A stretch of DNA of 64,000 bases from Sphingobium sp. OAS761 (GTDB lineage Bacteria > Pseudomonadota > Alphaproteobacteria > Sphingomonadales > Sphingomonadaceae), in contig NZ_JALJVY010000012.1 of assembly GCF_024168485.1 (NCBI RefSeq), positions 62,001 through 126,000 of the forward strand. The letters run 5' to 3'. The translations under genes and the position numbers were made by a program. The notes beneath the pieces are model-generated. The model saw nothing but the letters and a program-made list of their open reading frames with translations. It searched no databases and had not been told where the DNA came from. This document shows, piece by piece, positions 37,063 to 46,393 of this stretch. Positions within the stretch are counted from its first letter, which is position 1, and each line of letters opens with the position of its first letter.

Positions 37063-37884
37063 TTATGCCGTCGGCCTGGCGGCCCGCTTGGGCGCCGTGC
37101 GGGCATGGGTGGTGTAGAGCATCAGGCCTGTGAAGGTCAGGCCGCCGACCAGATTGCCCAGCACGGTGGGAATCTCGTTCCACAGGAAATAGTCGCCGAT
37201 GGTGAAGTTCCCGCCGAGCATCAGCGCGGTCGGAAAAAGGAACATGTTCACGATCGAATGTTCGAACACCATGTAGAAGAACAACATGATCGGCATCCAC
37301 ATCGCGATTACCTTGCCGCTGACACTGGTCGAGATCTGGGCGCCCACCACGCCGGTGGAGACCATCCAGTTGCACAGCATGCCGCGCACGAAAATGGTCA
37401 GCCAGCCCGCCAGGCCATATTTCTCGTAACCCAGCGTGCGCGCCACGCCGGTGCCCGCCAGCTTTTGCCCCACCTCGCTCGGTTCGGCCGCGAATCCGTA
37501 GGTGAAGTAGATCGCCATCAGCACGGCGGTGGTGAGCGCGCCCGCGAAATTGCCCAGGAAGACAAGCGACCAGTTGCGGGCGACGCCGCCCCACGTGCAC
37601 CCCGGACGCTTGTCCCACACCGCGAGCGGGGCAAGCACGAACACGCCGGTCAGCAGATCATAACCCAAAAGGTACAACATGCAAAAGCCGACCGGAAACA
37701 GGACCGCCCCGGCCAGGGGCTGGCCGGTCTGGACATTGATCGTCACCGCGAACGCCGCCGCCAGCGCAAGGGTCGCCCCGGCCATGTAGGAGCGGACGAG
37801 TGTGTCCTTCGTCGACATCAGGATTTTGGATTCGCCCGCGTCGATCAATTTGGTGACAAATTCGCTTGGGGCCAGATACGCCAT
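37063..37884 (-). CDS. Formate/nitrite transporter family channel (NirC-like)
   Basis: 273 residues with six membrane helices of the FNT fold. Typical sequence: the SYMAGATLALAAAFAVTINV first helix, GNFAGALTTAVLMAIYFTYG, GMLCNWMVSTGVVGAQISTS, and FEHSIVNMFLFPTALMLGGN. FNT channels carry nitrite or formate; with nirBD next to it, nitrite uptake (or export of toxic excess) is the likely job. It lies between nirD and the kinase/phosphatase in the same operon. Confidence 0.92.
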   Translation of the reverse strand: MAYLAPSEFVTKLIDAGESKILMSTKDTLVRSYMAGATLALAAAFAVTINVQTGQPLAGAVLFPVGFCMLYLLGYDLLTGVFVLAPLAVWDKRPGCTWGGVARNWSLVFLGNFAGALTTAVLMAIYFTYGFAAEPSEVGQKLAGTGVARTLGYEKYGLAGWLTIFVRGMLCNWMVSTGVVGAQISTSVSGKVIAMWMPIMLFFYMVFEHSIVNMFLFPTALMLGGNFTIGDYFLWNEIPTVLGNLVGGLTFTGLMLYTTHARTAPKRAARPTA

Positions 37885-37960
37885 GATTGTCTTCCTTCCC
37901 TGTTTTCAGAACCCGTGGTCGTCCTCTTGCTGTTTTCGTTGATGGGCGATGCGCGGTGGT

Positions 37961-38305
37961 TCAGGTCGCGCCCGCCAGAGCTTCGGTGCGGCCGATGAGG
38001 ATACGGCCGCCGTCGATCTTGACCGGTATGGTCGGCACGCAGCCGACATCGTCGCCCAGCGCCTGTCCGGTCACCAGGCTGATGCGCCAGTTGTGCAGCG
38101 GGCACGTCACCGTGGTGTCGTGGACGATGCCCTGGCTTAGCGGTCCCTGCTTGTGCGGGCACCGGTTCCGCAGCGCGTAGACATCGCCATTGGCGGTGCG
38201 GAAGATCGCGATTTCCTGCCCGCCCTGAACCGGCAGGGTGCGGGCGCCGAGCGCAGGAAGCTGTTCGACGGGGCCGACGTCGAGCCAGAGTGCGGAATGC
38301 GGCAT
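37961..38305 (-). CDS. nirD: Assimilatory nitrite reductase small subunit NirD
   Basis: 114-residue Rieske-type partner of NirB. The cluster motif is present (RNRCPHKQGPLSQGI, then VTCPLHNWRISLVTGQALGD). It keeps Cys and His in both halves; many NirD proteins lack the ligands, so here a bound 2Fe-2S is plausible. It is three bases after nirB and no doubt co-translated with it. Confidence 0.94.
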   Translation of the reverse strand: MPHSALWLDVGPVEQLPALGARTLPVQGGQEIAIFRTANGDVYALRNRCPHKQGPLSQGIVHDTTVTCPLHNWRISLVTGQALGDDVGCVPTIPVKIDGGRILIGRTEALAGAT

Positions 38306-38308
38306 GGT

Positions 38309-40792
38309 TCAGCCTCCCACCACGGCGAAGGGCCGGATTTCGGCCAGATGCTGGTGTAGATGGGCTTCCTTGCCGGCCGCCCGCTCGGCCCAGGGATCCA
38401 CTTGCAGATAGGTCTGCGCATGGAGGAAGCGCGCGCGCAGAGCCTCGCGTCCGACATTATCCTCGACGATGCGCCGTTTCACATAATCGAGACCGACGCG
38501 CTCGACCCAGGGGGCGGTCCGGTCGAGATAGCGGGCTTCCTCACGATAGAGCTGGATGAAGGCCGCGCAATAATCGAGCGCTTCCTGCTCGGTCGCGACC
38601 TTGCACAGAATGTCGGTGCCGCGCAGGTGGATGCCGCCATTGCCGCCGATGTGGAGTTCATAGCCGGAATCGACGCAAACGACGCCGAAGTCCTTGATCG
38701 TGGCTTCCGCGCAGTTGCGGGGACATCCCGAAACGGCGATCTTGAACTTGTGGGGCATCCACGATCCCCACGTCATCTTTTCGATCTGGACGCCAAGGCC
38801 GGTCGAATCCTGCGTGCCGAACCGGCACCAGTCGGACCCGACGCAGGTCTTCACCGTGCGCAGCGCCTTGCCATAGGCATGGCCCGATACCATGCCGGCG
38901 GCGTTGAGGTCGGCCCAGACGGCCGGCAGATCTTCCTTCTTGATGCCGAAGATGTCGAGCCGCTGGCCGCCGGTCACTTTCACCATCGGCGCGTCGTATT
39001 TTTCGACAACATCGGCGATCGCGCGCAATTCCCTGGGGTTGGTCAGGCCACCCCACATGCGCGGCACCACCGAATAGGTGCCGTCCTTCTGGATGTTGGC
39101 GTGCATCCGTTCGTTGACGAAGCGGCTCTGCGGGTCTTCCTGATGCTCGGCCGGCCAGGCACAAAGCAGATAGTAATTGAGCGCCGGGCGGCAGGATGAG
39201 CAGCCGTCCGGGGTGTTCCAGGACAGGGCCTGCATGACCGCCGGGATTTCCTTCAGCGCCTTTTCCAGGATCGCCGCGCGCACATCCTCATGGGTGAAGC
39301 TGGTGCATTTGCACATCGGCTTGTTGTCGCGCTCGCCGGCATAGTCGTCGCCCATGGCGAAGGCGAGCAGGTTCTCGACCAGCCCGGTGCACGATCCGCA
39401 GCTGGCGGATGCCTTGCAGCCCGACCGCACGGCGTCGAGCGTATGGGCGCCGCCCGCGATGCAGGCCATGACCTTGCTCTTGGATACGCCGTTGCAGCCG
39501 CAAATCTCCGCCTCGCCGGAAAGCGCCGCAACGGCATCAATAGGGTTTGCGCCGGCGCCTCCGCCGCTGGCGAAGGCCTGACCGAAGATCAGCGCGTCGC
39601 GAATGTCGCTGACATTCTCTTCCCGCTTCAGCAGGTCGAAATACCAGCCGCCGTCGGCCGTGTCGCCGTAAAGAACGGCGCCGACGATCCGGTCATCCTT
39701 GACGATGACGCGCTTGTAGATGCCGCGCGTGGCGTCGCGCAGCACGATGTCCTCGCAGCCTTCGCCGCCGGAGAAGTCGCCGGCGGAAAAGACATCCAGC
39801 CCCGCGACCTTCAGCTTGGTCGAGGTGACCGAACCCGGATAGCCGCTGGGCTGGTCGGTCAGGCCGTCGGCCAGCGCGCGCCCCATGTCGAACAGCGGCG
39901 CCACCAGCCCGTAGACCATGCCGTTATGTTCGACGCATTCGCCCACGGCCAGGATGTCGGGGTCGGCCGTCACCATATGGTCGTCGACCTGGATGCCCCG
40001 GCCGATGGCCAGGCCGGCCTCGCGCGCCAGGCCGACGCTCGGGCGGATGCCCACCGCCATCACGACGATGTCGGCGGGGATTTCGCGTCCGTCCTTCAGC
40101 CGCACTGCCTGGACCTTGCCGTCGCCGACGATCTCGGCCGTATCGGCGCCCGTCAGAATGGTCTGGCCGCGCCCTTCCAGCGCGGTCTTGAGCAGCCAGC
40201 CCGCCGCTTCGTCCAGCTGCCGCTCCATCAGGGTGGGCATCAGATGGATGACGGTGACCTGCATGCCTCGCAGGGCGAGTCCATGCGCCGCTTCGAGGCC
40301 CAGCAGGCCACCGCCAATGACCACCGCATTCCCCCCCAGGCCTGCGGCGGCCAACATCTTGTCCACGTCATCGAGATCGCGGAACGTAACGACTCCTGGC
40401 AGGTCCTTGCCCGGCACGGGAATGATGAAGGGATCGGAACCGGTGGCGATCAGCAGCTTGTCGTAGGGCGTGATCCTGCCCGACCGGGTGGCGATGGTCT
40501 TCGCCGCCCGGTCGATGGCGACCACGGGGTCGCCCGACACCAGTTCGATGCCGTTATCGTCATACCAGTCCTGCCCGTTCAGGACGATGTCCTCGAACGT
40601 CTTTTCCCCCGCCAGTACGGGCGAGAGCATGATGCGGTTGTAGTTCACGCGCGGTTCCGCACCGAAAATGGTGATGGAAAAACGGTTCGCATCGCGTGCC
40701 AGTATCTCCTCGACCGCGCGGCACCCGGCCATGCCGTTGCCGATGACGACGAGTTTTTCGCCGGGGGTCGAAATGGACGCTTGGGCAGTCAT
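38309..40792 (-). CDS. nirB: Assimilatory NAD(P)H nitrite reductase large subunit NirB
   Basis: Reduces nitrite to ammonia with six electrons from NAD(P)H. 827 residues. Order of domains: FAD/NAD(P)H oxidoreductase (VVIGNGMAGCRAVEEILARD, VVIGGGLLGLEAAHGLALRG, VGECVEHNGMVYGLVAPL), BFD-like 2Fe-2S domain (ICGCNGVSKSKVMACI, SGCKASASCGSCTGLV), then sirohaem/4Fe-4S ferredoxin-type domain with CRFGTQDSTGLGVQIE and the cluster motif SGCPRNCAEATIKDFG. All expected cofactor motifs are there. It lies 15 bases after the porin gene. Confidence 0.97.
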   Translation of the reverse strand: MTAQASISTPGEKLVVIGNGMAGCRAVEEILARDANRFSITIFGAEPRVNYNRIMLSPVLAGEKTFEDIVLNGQDWYDDNGIELVSGDPVVAIDRAAKTIATRSGRITPYDKLLIATGSDPFIIPVPGKDLPGVVTFRDLDDVDKMLAAAGLGGNAVVIGGGLLGLEAAHGLALRGMQVTVIHLMPTLMERQLDEAAGWLLKTALEGRGQTILTGADTAEIVGDGKVQAVRLKDGREIPADIVVMAVGIRPSVGLAREAGLAIGRGIQVDDHMVTADPDILAVGECVEHNGMVYGLVAPLFDMGRALADGLTDQPSGYPGSVTSTKLKVAGLDVFSAGDFSGGEGCEDIVLRDATRGIYKRVIVKDDRIVGAVLYGDTADGGWYFDLLKREENVSDIRDALIFGQAFASGGGAGANPIDAVAALSGEAEICGCNGVSKSKVMACIAGGAHTLDAVRSGCKASASCGSCTGLVENLLAFAMGDDYAGERDNKPMCKCTSFTHEDVRAAILEKALKEIPAVMQALSWNTPDGCSSCRPALNYYLLCAWPAEHQEDPQSRFVNERMHANIQKDGTYSVVPRMWGGLTNPRELRAIADVVEKYDAPMVKVTGGQRLDIFGIKKEDLPAVWADLNAAGMVSGHAYGKALRTVKTCVGSDWCRFGTQDSTGLGVQIEKMTWGSWMPHKFKIAVSGCPRNCAEATIKDFGVVCVDSGYELHIGGNGGIHLRGTDILCKVATEQEALDYCAAFIQLYREEARYLDRTAPWVERVGLDYVKRRIVEDNVGREALRARFLHAQTYLQVDPWAERAAGKEAHLHQHLAEIRPFAVVGG

Positions 40793-40807
40793 GGCTTCGG
40801 CCTTTCG

Positions 40808-42019
40808 TCAATAGGCCCAGTCGAGCTGGATCCAGAGTTTCTTGGTGTCGACCCCGAACGCCTTGGCGTTGTAGTCGGCATATTTGAGGAGGAGGGCGGT
40901 CTTCCAGACCTTGAAGCCGATCTGGGCGTCCCATTCGGTGCCGTAGTGAAGACTGCCCACGTCGCTGCGGAAATCATGGTAGATGACCGCGGCGTTCAGG
41001 CCCGGCAGGGCCTTCTGCTTGGGGAACTTCGCCGACAGGCCGGCATTAAGGTCGCGTACGCCCTTGGCCGGGGTGGTCAGGAACAGGTCGGCCCAGCCCT
41101 GGAACTTGTGCCCGGTGGCCAGCGGCGTCTGGAAAGCGAAGGCGCCCTTGTCGGAGCCCAGAACTTCATAATTGCCGGTCAATGTGACGTTGCGCACCGA
41201 CAGGGCGACCTCGCCCATATAATAGTCGGCGGAATAGCTGACCGGGTTCTGCTGATAATCGGATTGATGGGCATAGCTGCCGGTCAGGCTGAGTTTGGCA
41301 ATCTTGGATATCGGCAGGGCGGCGCCGGCGCGCAGTCCGTAGGTCTGGCTCGACATGGTCAGGCGCGCGGCCTCGTCCTGGTCCAGCAGGTAGGAAAAGG
41401 CCTTGAACGTCACCGGTCCGGCCTTCGCTCCGGCGCCCAGGAAGAAGTAATTGCCGCTGAACGCCTCACGCGGGCCGGCATCGATGCCGAAGATGGTGCG
41501 GTCCGACCAGGCATAGGTGGCGTTCAGCATCACCGGCCCGACGGTCGCTTCGCCCGTCACGGCGTCGAACGTCTGTTCATTCTGGCGCCAGCCGACCGAT
41601 CCGACGAAACGCTGGTCGTCCAGGTTGATGCGCTGGCGACCCCCGGTCAGGGTGAATCCCTTGCCCTTATACTGGATCTGGGCGCGGTTCAGTTCGATGT
41701 TCTGCGGGTCGGGAACGGCCGAAAAGCCGGTCTTGCCATTGGTGGTGCTGTTATATTTTTCAGAAATGGCGAGCAGGCCTTCGCCTTCGACCAGCACCGA
41801 AAAGCCGCTGCTGGTGCCCAGCGTGAGGCCGGGACGGACGCGGACCGTCAGCGCGCCGGCATTGTCCAGCGCATTGTCCTGATCGACATGTTCATAGCGC
41901 AGCCGCGCATCGATACTGGGCGTCAGGGTCAGACCCTCGCCAACGGGATAGGTCTTGGCCAGAGCCGGCGAAACAGCCAGTGCGGCGAGGGCGGTCCCCA
42001 GATAGGCAATTTTCTTCAT
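40808..42019 (-). CDS. Outer-membrane beta-barrel protein, alginate-export/porin type
   Basis: 403 residues: a signal peptide (KKIAYLGTALAALAVSPALA), then alternating hydrophobic/polar strands typical of a barrel, ending in an aromatic residue (WIQLDWAY). Segments such as QIQYKGKGFTLTGGRQRINL and FVGSVGWRQNEQTFDAV resemble the 'alginate export' porin family found beside nitrate genes in sphingomonads. Its place between the ABC transporter and nirB suggests that it admits nitrate, nitrite or cyanate across the outer membrane. That substrate role is inference. Confidence 0.87.
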   Translation of the reverse strand: MKKIAYLGTALAALAVSPALAKTYPVGEGLTLTPSIDARLRYEHVDQDNALDNAGALTVRVRPGLTLGTSSGFSVLVEGEGLLAISEKYNSTTNGKTGFSAVPDPQNIELNRAQIQYKGKGFTLTGGRQRINLDDQRFVGSVGWRQNEQTFDAVTGEATVGPVMLNATYAWSDRTIFGIDAGPREAFSGNYFFLGAGAKAGPVTFKAFSYLLDQDEAARLTMSSQTYGLRAGAALPISKIAKLSLTGSYAHQSDYQQNPVSYSADYYMGEVALSVRNVTLTGNYEVLGSDKGAFAFQTPLATGHKFQGWADLFLTTPAKGVRDLNAGLSAKFPKQKALPGLNAAVIYHDFRSDVGSLHYGTEWDAQIGFKVWKTALLLKYADYNAKAFGVDTKKLWIQLDWAY

Positions 42020-42079
42020 CTCATCTCATCCCTGAAACATGGTTACGTCATTGGGGGGGACGGCTTGCGTCGGGGATGA

Positions 42080-43762
42080 TCAGGCGGCGTCCGCCTGAAC
42101 CCCGTGTTCGTAATCGGCGAGGAATTGCAGCACTTCCTCGCGGTAGGCGTAGAATTTCGGATGTTCGAGCAGCGCCTTGCGGTCGCGCGGCCGGGGCAGG
42201 TCGACCTCCAATATCTTGCCGATCGTCGCCTGCGGCCCGTTGGTCATCATCACGACCTTGTCCGCCAGCAATATCGCCTCATCGACATCGTGAGTGACGC
42301 AGACCGCCGTAACCTTGGTGCGCTCCCACACCTCCATCAGCACATCCTGCAAGTCCCATCGGGTCAGGCTGTCCAGCATGCCGAAGGGCTCGTCGAGCAA
42401 CAGCAGCTTGGGCGACAGGGCAAAGGCGCGGGCGATACCGACGCGCTGGCGCATGCCGTTGGACATGTCGGCGGCCAGCTTGTCCATGGCGTCGCCCAGT
42501 CCGACACGCGACAGATAATATTCCACGATGTCGCTGCGTTCGGCCCTGGACGTGTGCGGATAGACCCGCTCCACGCCGATCGACACATTCTGCCGCGCGG
42601 TCAGCCACGGCATCAGCGACGGCGCCTGGAACACCACCGCCTTGTCCGGTCCGGCGACATCGACCTCGCGTCCGTCCAGGATGATGCCGCCGCCACTGAT
42701 GGCGTTGAGACCCGCCGCCATCGACAGCACGGTGGACTTGCCGCACCCCGAATGGCCGATCAGGGATATGAATTCTCCCTTGTTCATCAGCAGATTGAAG
42801 TCGGTGACCACGGTCAGCGGCCCCTTGGGCGTCGGATAGACCTTCTTGAGGTTGAAAAACTCGAGGAAGCGGCGTTCCATGTTGGTCCTGGCCGCGTCCT
42901 GATAGGCCTTGGGCGGCGCGAGCAGGGTGATCGGCGTGACATCGGGCAGGGTAACCGAATCCGCGCCGGCCGCATCCTTCTGGTGCGCGTTCAGGCCGCC
43001 CAGATACTGGACGATCTGGTTGCGCAGCCCCTGATAGCGGGCGTCATGGTTCAATGCCGTGCGTTCGCGCGGGCGGGCGATGGTCACGTCGAATATGCGG
43101 CCGATCCGGGCGCGTGGCGCGGGTTCCAGCACCGCCACCCGGTCCGCGAGCAGCAGCGCCTCGTCCACGTCGTTGGTGATCAGGATGATGGTGCGCTTTT
43201 CCTCCGCGCGGATGCGGTCGATCTCGTCCTGCAACTTGGCGCGGGTCAGGGCGTCGAGCGCGGACAAGGGCTCGTCGAGCAGCAGGATTTCCGGCTTCAT
43301 CGCCAGCGCGCGCGCCACTGCGACACGCTGCCGCATGCCGCCGGAAAGCTGGGCCGGCTTGCGATCCATCGCATGCCCCAGGCCGACCAGTTCGACCTTT
43401 TCCTTCACCAGCGCGGCCTGTTCGGCCCGGGACAGGTTCTTGTGCACGGCTTCCACCGCCAGCCGGACATTTCCCTCCACCGTAAGCCAGGGGAAGAGCG
43501 AATAGCTCTGGAACACCAGCCCGCGGTCGGCGCCGGGGCCCTTGCACGGGACGCCCTTGACCAATATCTCGCCGCTGTCCGGCTCGATCAGCCCGGCGAT
43601 GGTGGAAATGAGCGTGGTCTTGCCCGATCCGGAAAAGCCCAGGATGGCGATGAATTCGCCTTCGGCCACGTCCAGGTTGATGCCGTCCAGCACTTCCGTG
43701 GTCGATCCCGTGCCGTCGACATAGGCCTTCGACACATTTTGCAGGCGCAATATGGGCGTCAT
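42080..43762 (-). CDS. Nitrate/nitrite-type ABC transporter ATPase, two domains fused (NrtCD-like)
   Basis: 560 residues with two full ABC ATPase modules. Module 1: Walker A GFSGSGKTT, signature LSGGMRQRV, Walker B ILLLDEPLSALD, but the switch region is ITNDVDEA, with Asn where the H-loop His normally lies. Module 2: Walker A GHSGCGKST, signature MSNGMRQRV in place of LSGGQ, Walker B LLLLDEPFGMLD, and an intact switch THDVDEA. Each ATP site in the folded dimer would thus carry one atypical element. Unlike NrtC, no solute-binding domain is attached. It works with the permease and binding protein just upstream. Confidence 0.93.
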   Translation of the reverse strand: MTPILRLQNVSKAYVDGTGSTTEVLDGINLDVAEGEFIAILGFSGSGKTTLISTIAGLIEPDSGEILVKGVPCKGPGADRGLVFQSYSLFPWLTVEGNVRLAVEAVHKNLSRAEQAALVKEKVELVGLGHAMDRKPAQLSGGMRQRVAVARALAMKPEILLLDEPLSALDALTRAKLQDEIDRIRAEEKRTIILITNDVDEALLLADRVAVLEPAPRARIGRIFDVTIARPRERTALNHDARYQGLRNQIVQYLGGLNAHQKDAAGADSVTLPDVTPITLLAPPKAYQDAARTNMERRFLEFFNLKKVYPTPKGPLTVVTDFNLLMNKGEFISLIGHSGCGKSTVLSMAAGLNAISGGGIILDGREVDVAGPDKAVVFQAPSLMPWLTARQNVSIGVERVYPHTSRAERSDIVEYYLSRVGLGDAMDKLAADMSNGMRQRVGIARAFALSPKLLLLDEPFGMLDSLTRWDLQDVLMEVWERTKVTAVCVTHDVDEAILLADKVVMMTNGPQATIGKILEVDLPRPRDRKALLEHPKFYAYREEVLQFLADYEHGVQADAA

Positions 43763-43802
43763 TTGCCTGATCCTTCCTTGAAGAAACGCTGCGGTCTGCC
43801 GT

Positions 43803-44894
43803 TCAGGCCTTGTGGTTGCGGCTGGCGAAGGCCTGGAGCGCGCCCATCAGCCGGTCGAGCGCGAAACCGATGAAGCCGATGATGATGACCGCGAGCATGA
43901 TGCGGGACAGGGATTGGCTGGACCCGTTCTGGAATTCGTCCCACACGAACTTGCCGAGGCCGGGATTCTGGGCGAGCATTTCCGCTGCGATCAGCACCAT
44001 CCAGCCGACCCCCAGCGACAGGCGCATGCCGGTGAAGATATAGGGCAGCGACGAAGGAAGGATCAGACGGGTCAGTTGCGCGCCCCAGCTCAGCCGCAGC
44101 ACGCGGCCGACGTTGAGCAGATCCTTGTCGATCGACGACGCCCCGACCGAGGTGTTGATCAGCGTCGGCCACAGCGAACAGAGCATCACGACGATGGCCG
44201 AGATCACGAAGCTCTTGGGCAGCATCGGATCGGGACTGGTCATGGTCGCGGAAATCACCATGGTCACGATGGGCAGCCAGGCGAGCGGGCTTACCGGCTT
44301 GAATATCTGGACCAGCGGATTGATCGCGGCATTGATCCGCTTCGACAGGCCACACACCAGCCCCAACGGCACGGCGACAACCGTGGCGAGCAGAAAACCG
44401 AGCGCGACCGTCTCGAGCGAGGTGATGATCTGGTCGATGAAGGTGGGCGCCCCGCTATAGGGGAAATTCTGCACCTCGGCCGGTCGGCCGGCGGCGATCA
44501 GCGCCTGGTTGCGCGCATCCTGCTGCGCGTAGAAATCGGCCTTCGCCTGTTCGGTAGCGCGATAGTCGTCATACAGCGCACCGGCTTGCTCGGCCACCGC
44601 CACCGGTCCGGGAAGGGCGCCTAGCGAGGTTTGTACCTGCGGTGCCAGCACCGCCCAGAGGGTGAGGAAGAGGACGATGCCGGCGACCGGCGCGATCAGG
44701 CTCTTGGCGGCCTTCGCGATGTCGGACCCGGACGGGATGAAACGCCTCATCCATGCCGGCGGTGTTGAACGGGTCAAGGGATTTTCCTCCGGCACGGCGG
44801 GTGGGGCATGAATGGTGGAGACGGCCTCCGGGCCGGAGGTCAGGGTTTCGTCCGGATTGCCGCGATCGGCACGAAGCGCTGTCATCTGGTTCAT
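43803..44894 (-). CDS. nrtB: ABC transporter permease, NrtB family
   Basis: 363 residues, longer than usual because of a ~55-residue polar N-terminus before the first helix. The permease core has six helices and the EAA-like cytoplasmic loop (ASSIDKDLLNVGRVLRLSWG, then AQLTRLILPSSLPYIFTG). The segment TVVAVPLGLVCGLSKRINAA with NPLVQIFKPVSPLAWLPIVT is typical of the NrtB/CmpB/SsuC group. Substrate (nitrate, nitrite or cyanate) cannot be told from sequence alone. Confidence 0.93.
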   Translation of the reverse strand: MNQMTALRADRGNPDETLTSGPEAVSTIHAPPAVPEENPLTRSTPPAWMRRFIPSGSDIAKAAKSLIAPVAGIVLFLTLWAVLAPQVQTSLGALPGPVAVAEQAGALYDDYRATEQAKADFYAQQDARNQALIAAGRPAEVQNFPYSGAPTFIDQIITSLETVALGFLLATVVAVPLGLVCGLSKRINAAINPLVQIFKPVSPLAWLPIVTMVISATMTSPDPMLPKSFVISAIVVMLCSLWPTLINTSVGASSIDKDLLNVGRVLRLSWGAQLTRLILPSSLPYIFTGMRLSLGVGWMVLIAAEMLAQNPGLGKFVWDEFQNGSSQSLSRIMLAVIIIGFIGFALDRLMGALQAFASRNHKA

Positions 44895-44920
44895 GATGCC
44901 GTCTCCAGTGATGGGGTGGT

Positions 44921-46345
44921 TCAGTTGGACGCGACGCCGGCGGCGGTGACGGTCGCCTTGCCCTTCAGGCCGATCGCGAACTGGTCGAGATAGGCGTTGG
45001 GCTTGTGGCCGTCATAGGTCTTGCCGTCGATGAAGCCGCTGTCCGCCGGCTTGAAACCGTCGGTATCGGGCACGCTGTCGGCGGGGATCACGCCCTTGGC
45101 GATCAGAGCCTTGGCCGCGGCCAGATACAGGTCGGGGCGATAGACGGCCTTGGCGGTGTCGACATACCACTGGTCGGGCTTCTGTTCGGCGATCTGGCCC
45201 CAGCGGCGCATCTGGGTCAGGTACCAGATGGCGTCGGAATAATAGGGATAGCCGGCATTGTGGTTGAAGAAGATGTTGAAGTCCGTCGCGGGGCGCGTGT
45301 CGCCCGGTTCGAACGTGAACTTGCCGGTCATCGACGCCGCGATCACCGCCGCGTCCGCGCCCACATAATTGGGCTGTGACAGGATCTTCACCGCTTCCGC
45401 CCGGTTTTTGCCGCCGTCCGCGTCCAGCCATTGCTGCGCCTTGATGATCGCACGGATCAGGGCGGCGGCCGTCTTGGGATATTTCTCCGCGAAATCCTTG
45501 CGCAGGCCGAACACCTTTTCCGGGTTCAGGTGCCAGATTTCCTCGTCGGTGATGACAGGCACGCCGATCTTCTTCTGCACGGCAGCCTGGTTCCAGGGTT
45601 CGCCGACGCAATAGCCCTCGATCGTGCCGGCTTCCATCGTCGCGGGCATCTGCGGCGGCGGCGTCACCGAAATCTGGATGTCGGCGTCGGTATTGCCGGC
45701 GACGTCGCCCGGCAGATAATAGCCCGGCTTGATGCCCCCGGCGGCCAGCCAGTAGCGCAGTTCGTAATTATGGGTCGACACCGGGAAGACCATGCCCATC
45801 TTGAACGGCTTGCCCTGCGCCTGAAAGCTGGCGATCACGGGCTTGAGCACCGAAGCGGAAATGGGATGGGTCGGCTTGCCGTCCGGACCTTTGGGCAGGT
45901 CCTTGGAGATCATGCCCCAGACCTTGTTGGACAGGGTGATGGCATTGCCATTGAGGTCCAGGCTGAGCGGCGCGATCAGGTCCGCCTTTGTGCCAAGACC
46001 GATGGTCGCGGCGAGCGGCTGGCCCGCGAGCATGTGCGCGCCGTCAAGCTGTCCACCGATCACGCCGTCGAGCAGCACTTTCCAGTTTGCTTGCGGTTCG
46101 AGCGTGACGTTCAGGCCTTCCTCCTGGAAGAACCCTTTTTCTTTCGCGATTGCGAGCGGCGCCATGTCGGTCAGCTTGATGAAGCCAAGCTTCAGATTAG
46201 GCTTCTCGACCGAGCCCTCGGCGATGTCCACCGGGGCCACGCTGTTGCCGTCGGGCTTGCTGCCGCAGCCGCCGACCATCGCGACAATGCACGCCGAAGC
46301 GAGCAGGGTGCTTCCCGTCTTCAATATAGATTGCGTGTTCCACAT
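44921..46345 (-). CDS. nrtA: Lipoprotein solute-binding protein, NrtA/CmpA family
   Basis: 474 residues from the ATG at 46345. A lipoprotein signal with Cys27 (VAMVGGCGSKPDG) anchors it on the outer face of the inner membrane. The NrtA-type body is clear: KLGFIKLTDMAPLAIAKEKG, DGVIGGQLDGAHMLAGQPLA, FPVSTHNYELRYWLAAGGIK, GYCVGEPWNQAAVQ, and YYSDAIWYLTQMRRWGQ. The family binds nitrate, nitrite, bicarbonate or cyanate. First gene of the nine-gene operon, preceded by a leader RNA with a terminator. Confidence 0.94.
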   Translation of the reverse strand: MWNTQSILKTGSTLLASACIVAMVGGCGSKPDGNSVAPVDIAEGSVEKPNLKLGFIKLTDMAPLAIAKEKGFFQEEGLNVTLEPQANWKVLLDGVIGGQLDGAHMLAGQPLAATIGLGTKADLIAPLSLDLNGNAITLSNKVWGMISKDLPKGPDGKPTHPISASVLKPVIASFQAQGKPFKMGMVFPVSTHNYELRYWLAAGGIKPGYYLPGDVAGNTDADIQISVTPPPQMPATMEAGTIEGYCVGEPWNQAAVQKKIGVPVITDEEIWHLNPEKVFGLRKDFAEKYPKTAAALIRAIIKAQQWLDADGGKNRAEAVKILSQPNYVGADAAVIAASMTGKFTFEPGDTRPATDFNIFFNHNAGYPYYSDAIWYLTQMRRWGQIAEQKPDQWYVDTAKAVYRPDLYLAAAKALIAKGVIPADSVPDTDGFKPADSGFIDGKTYDGHKPNAYLDQFAIGLKGKATVTAAGVASN

Positions 46346-46393
46346 AGCCTCAAGCCCCCTTTGGAAGCAGGCATTCCGGCGATATGCAGAAAC

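Noticed and set aside
39290..42079. A 929-codon open frame on the plus strand
   Set aside because: Antisense to nirB and the porin gene; biased composition and no recognisable domain.
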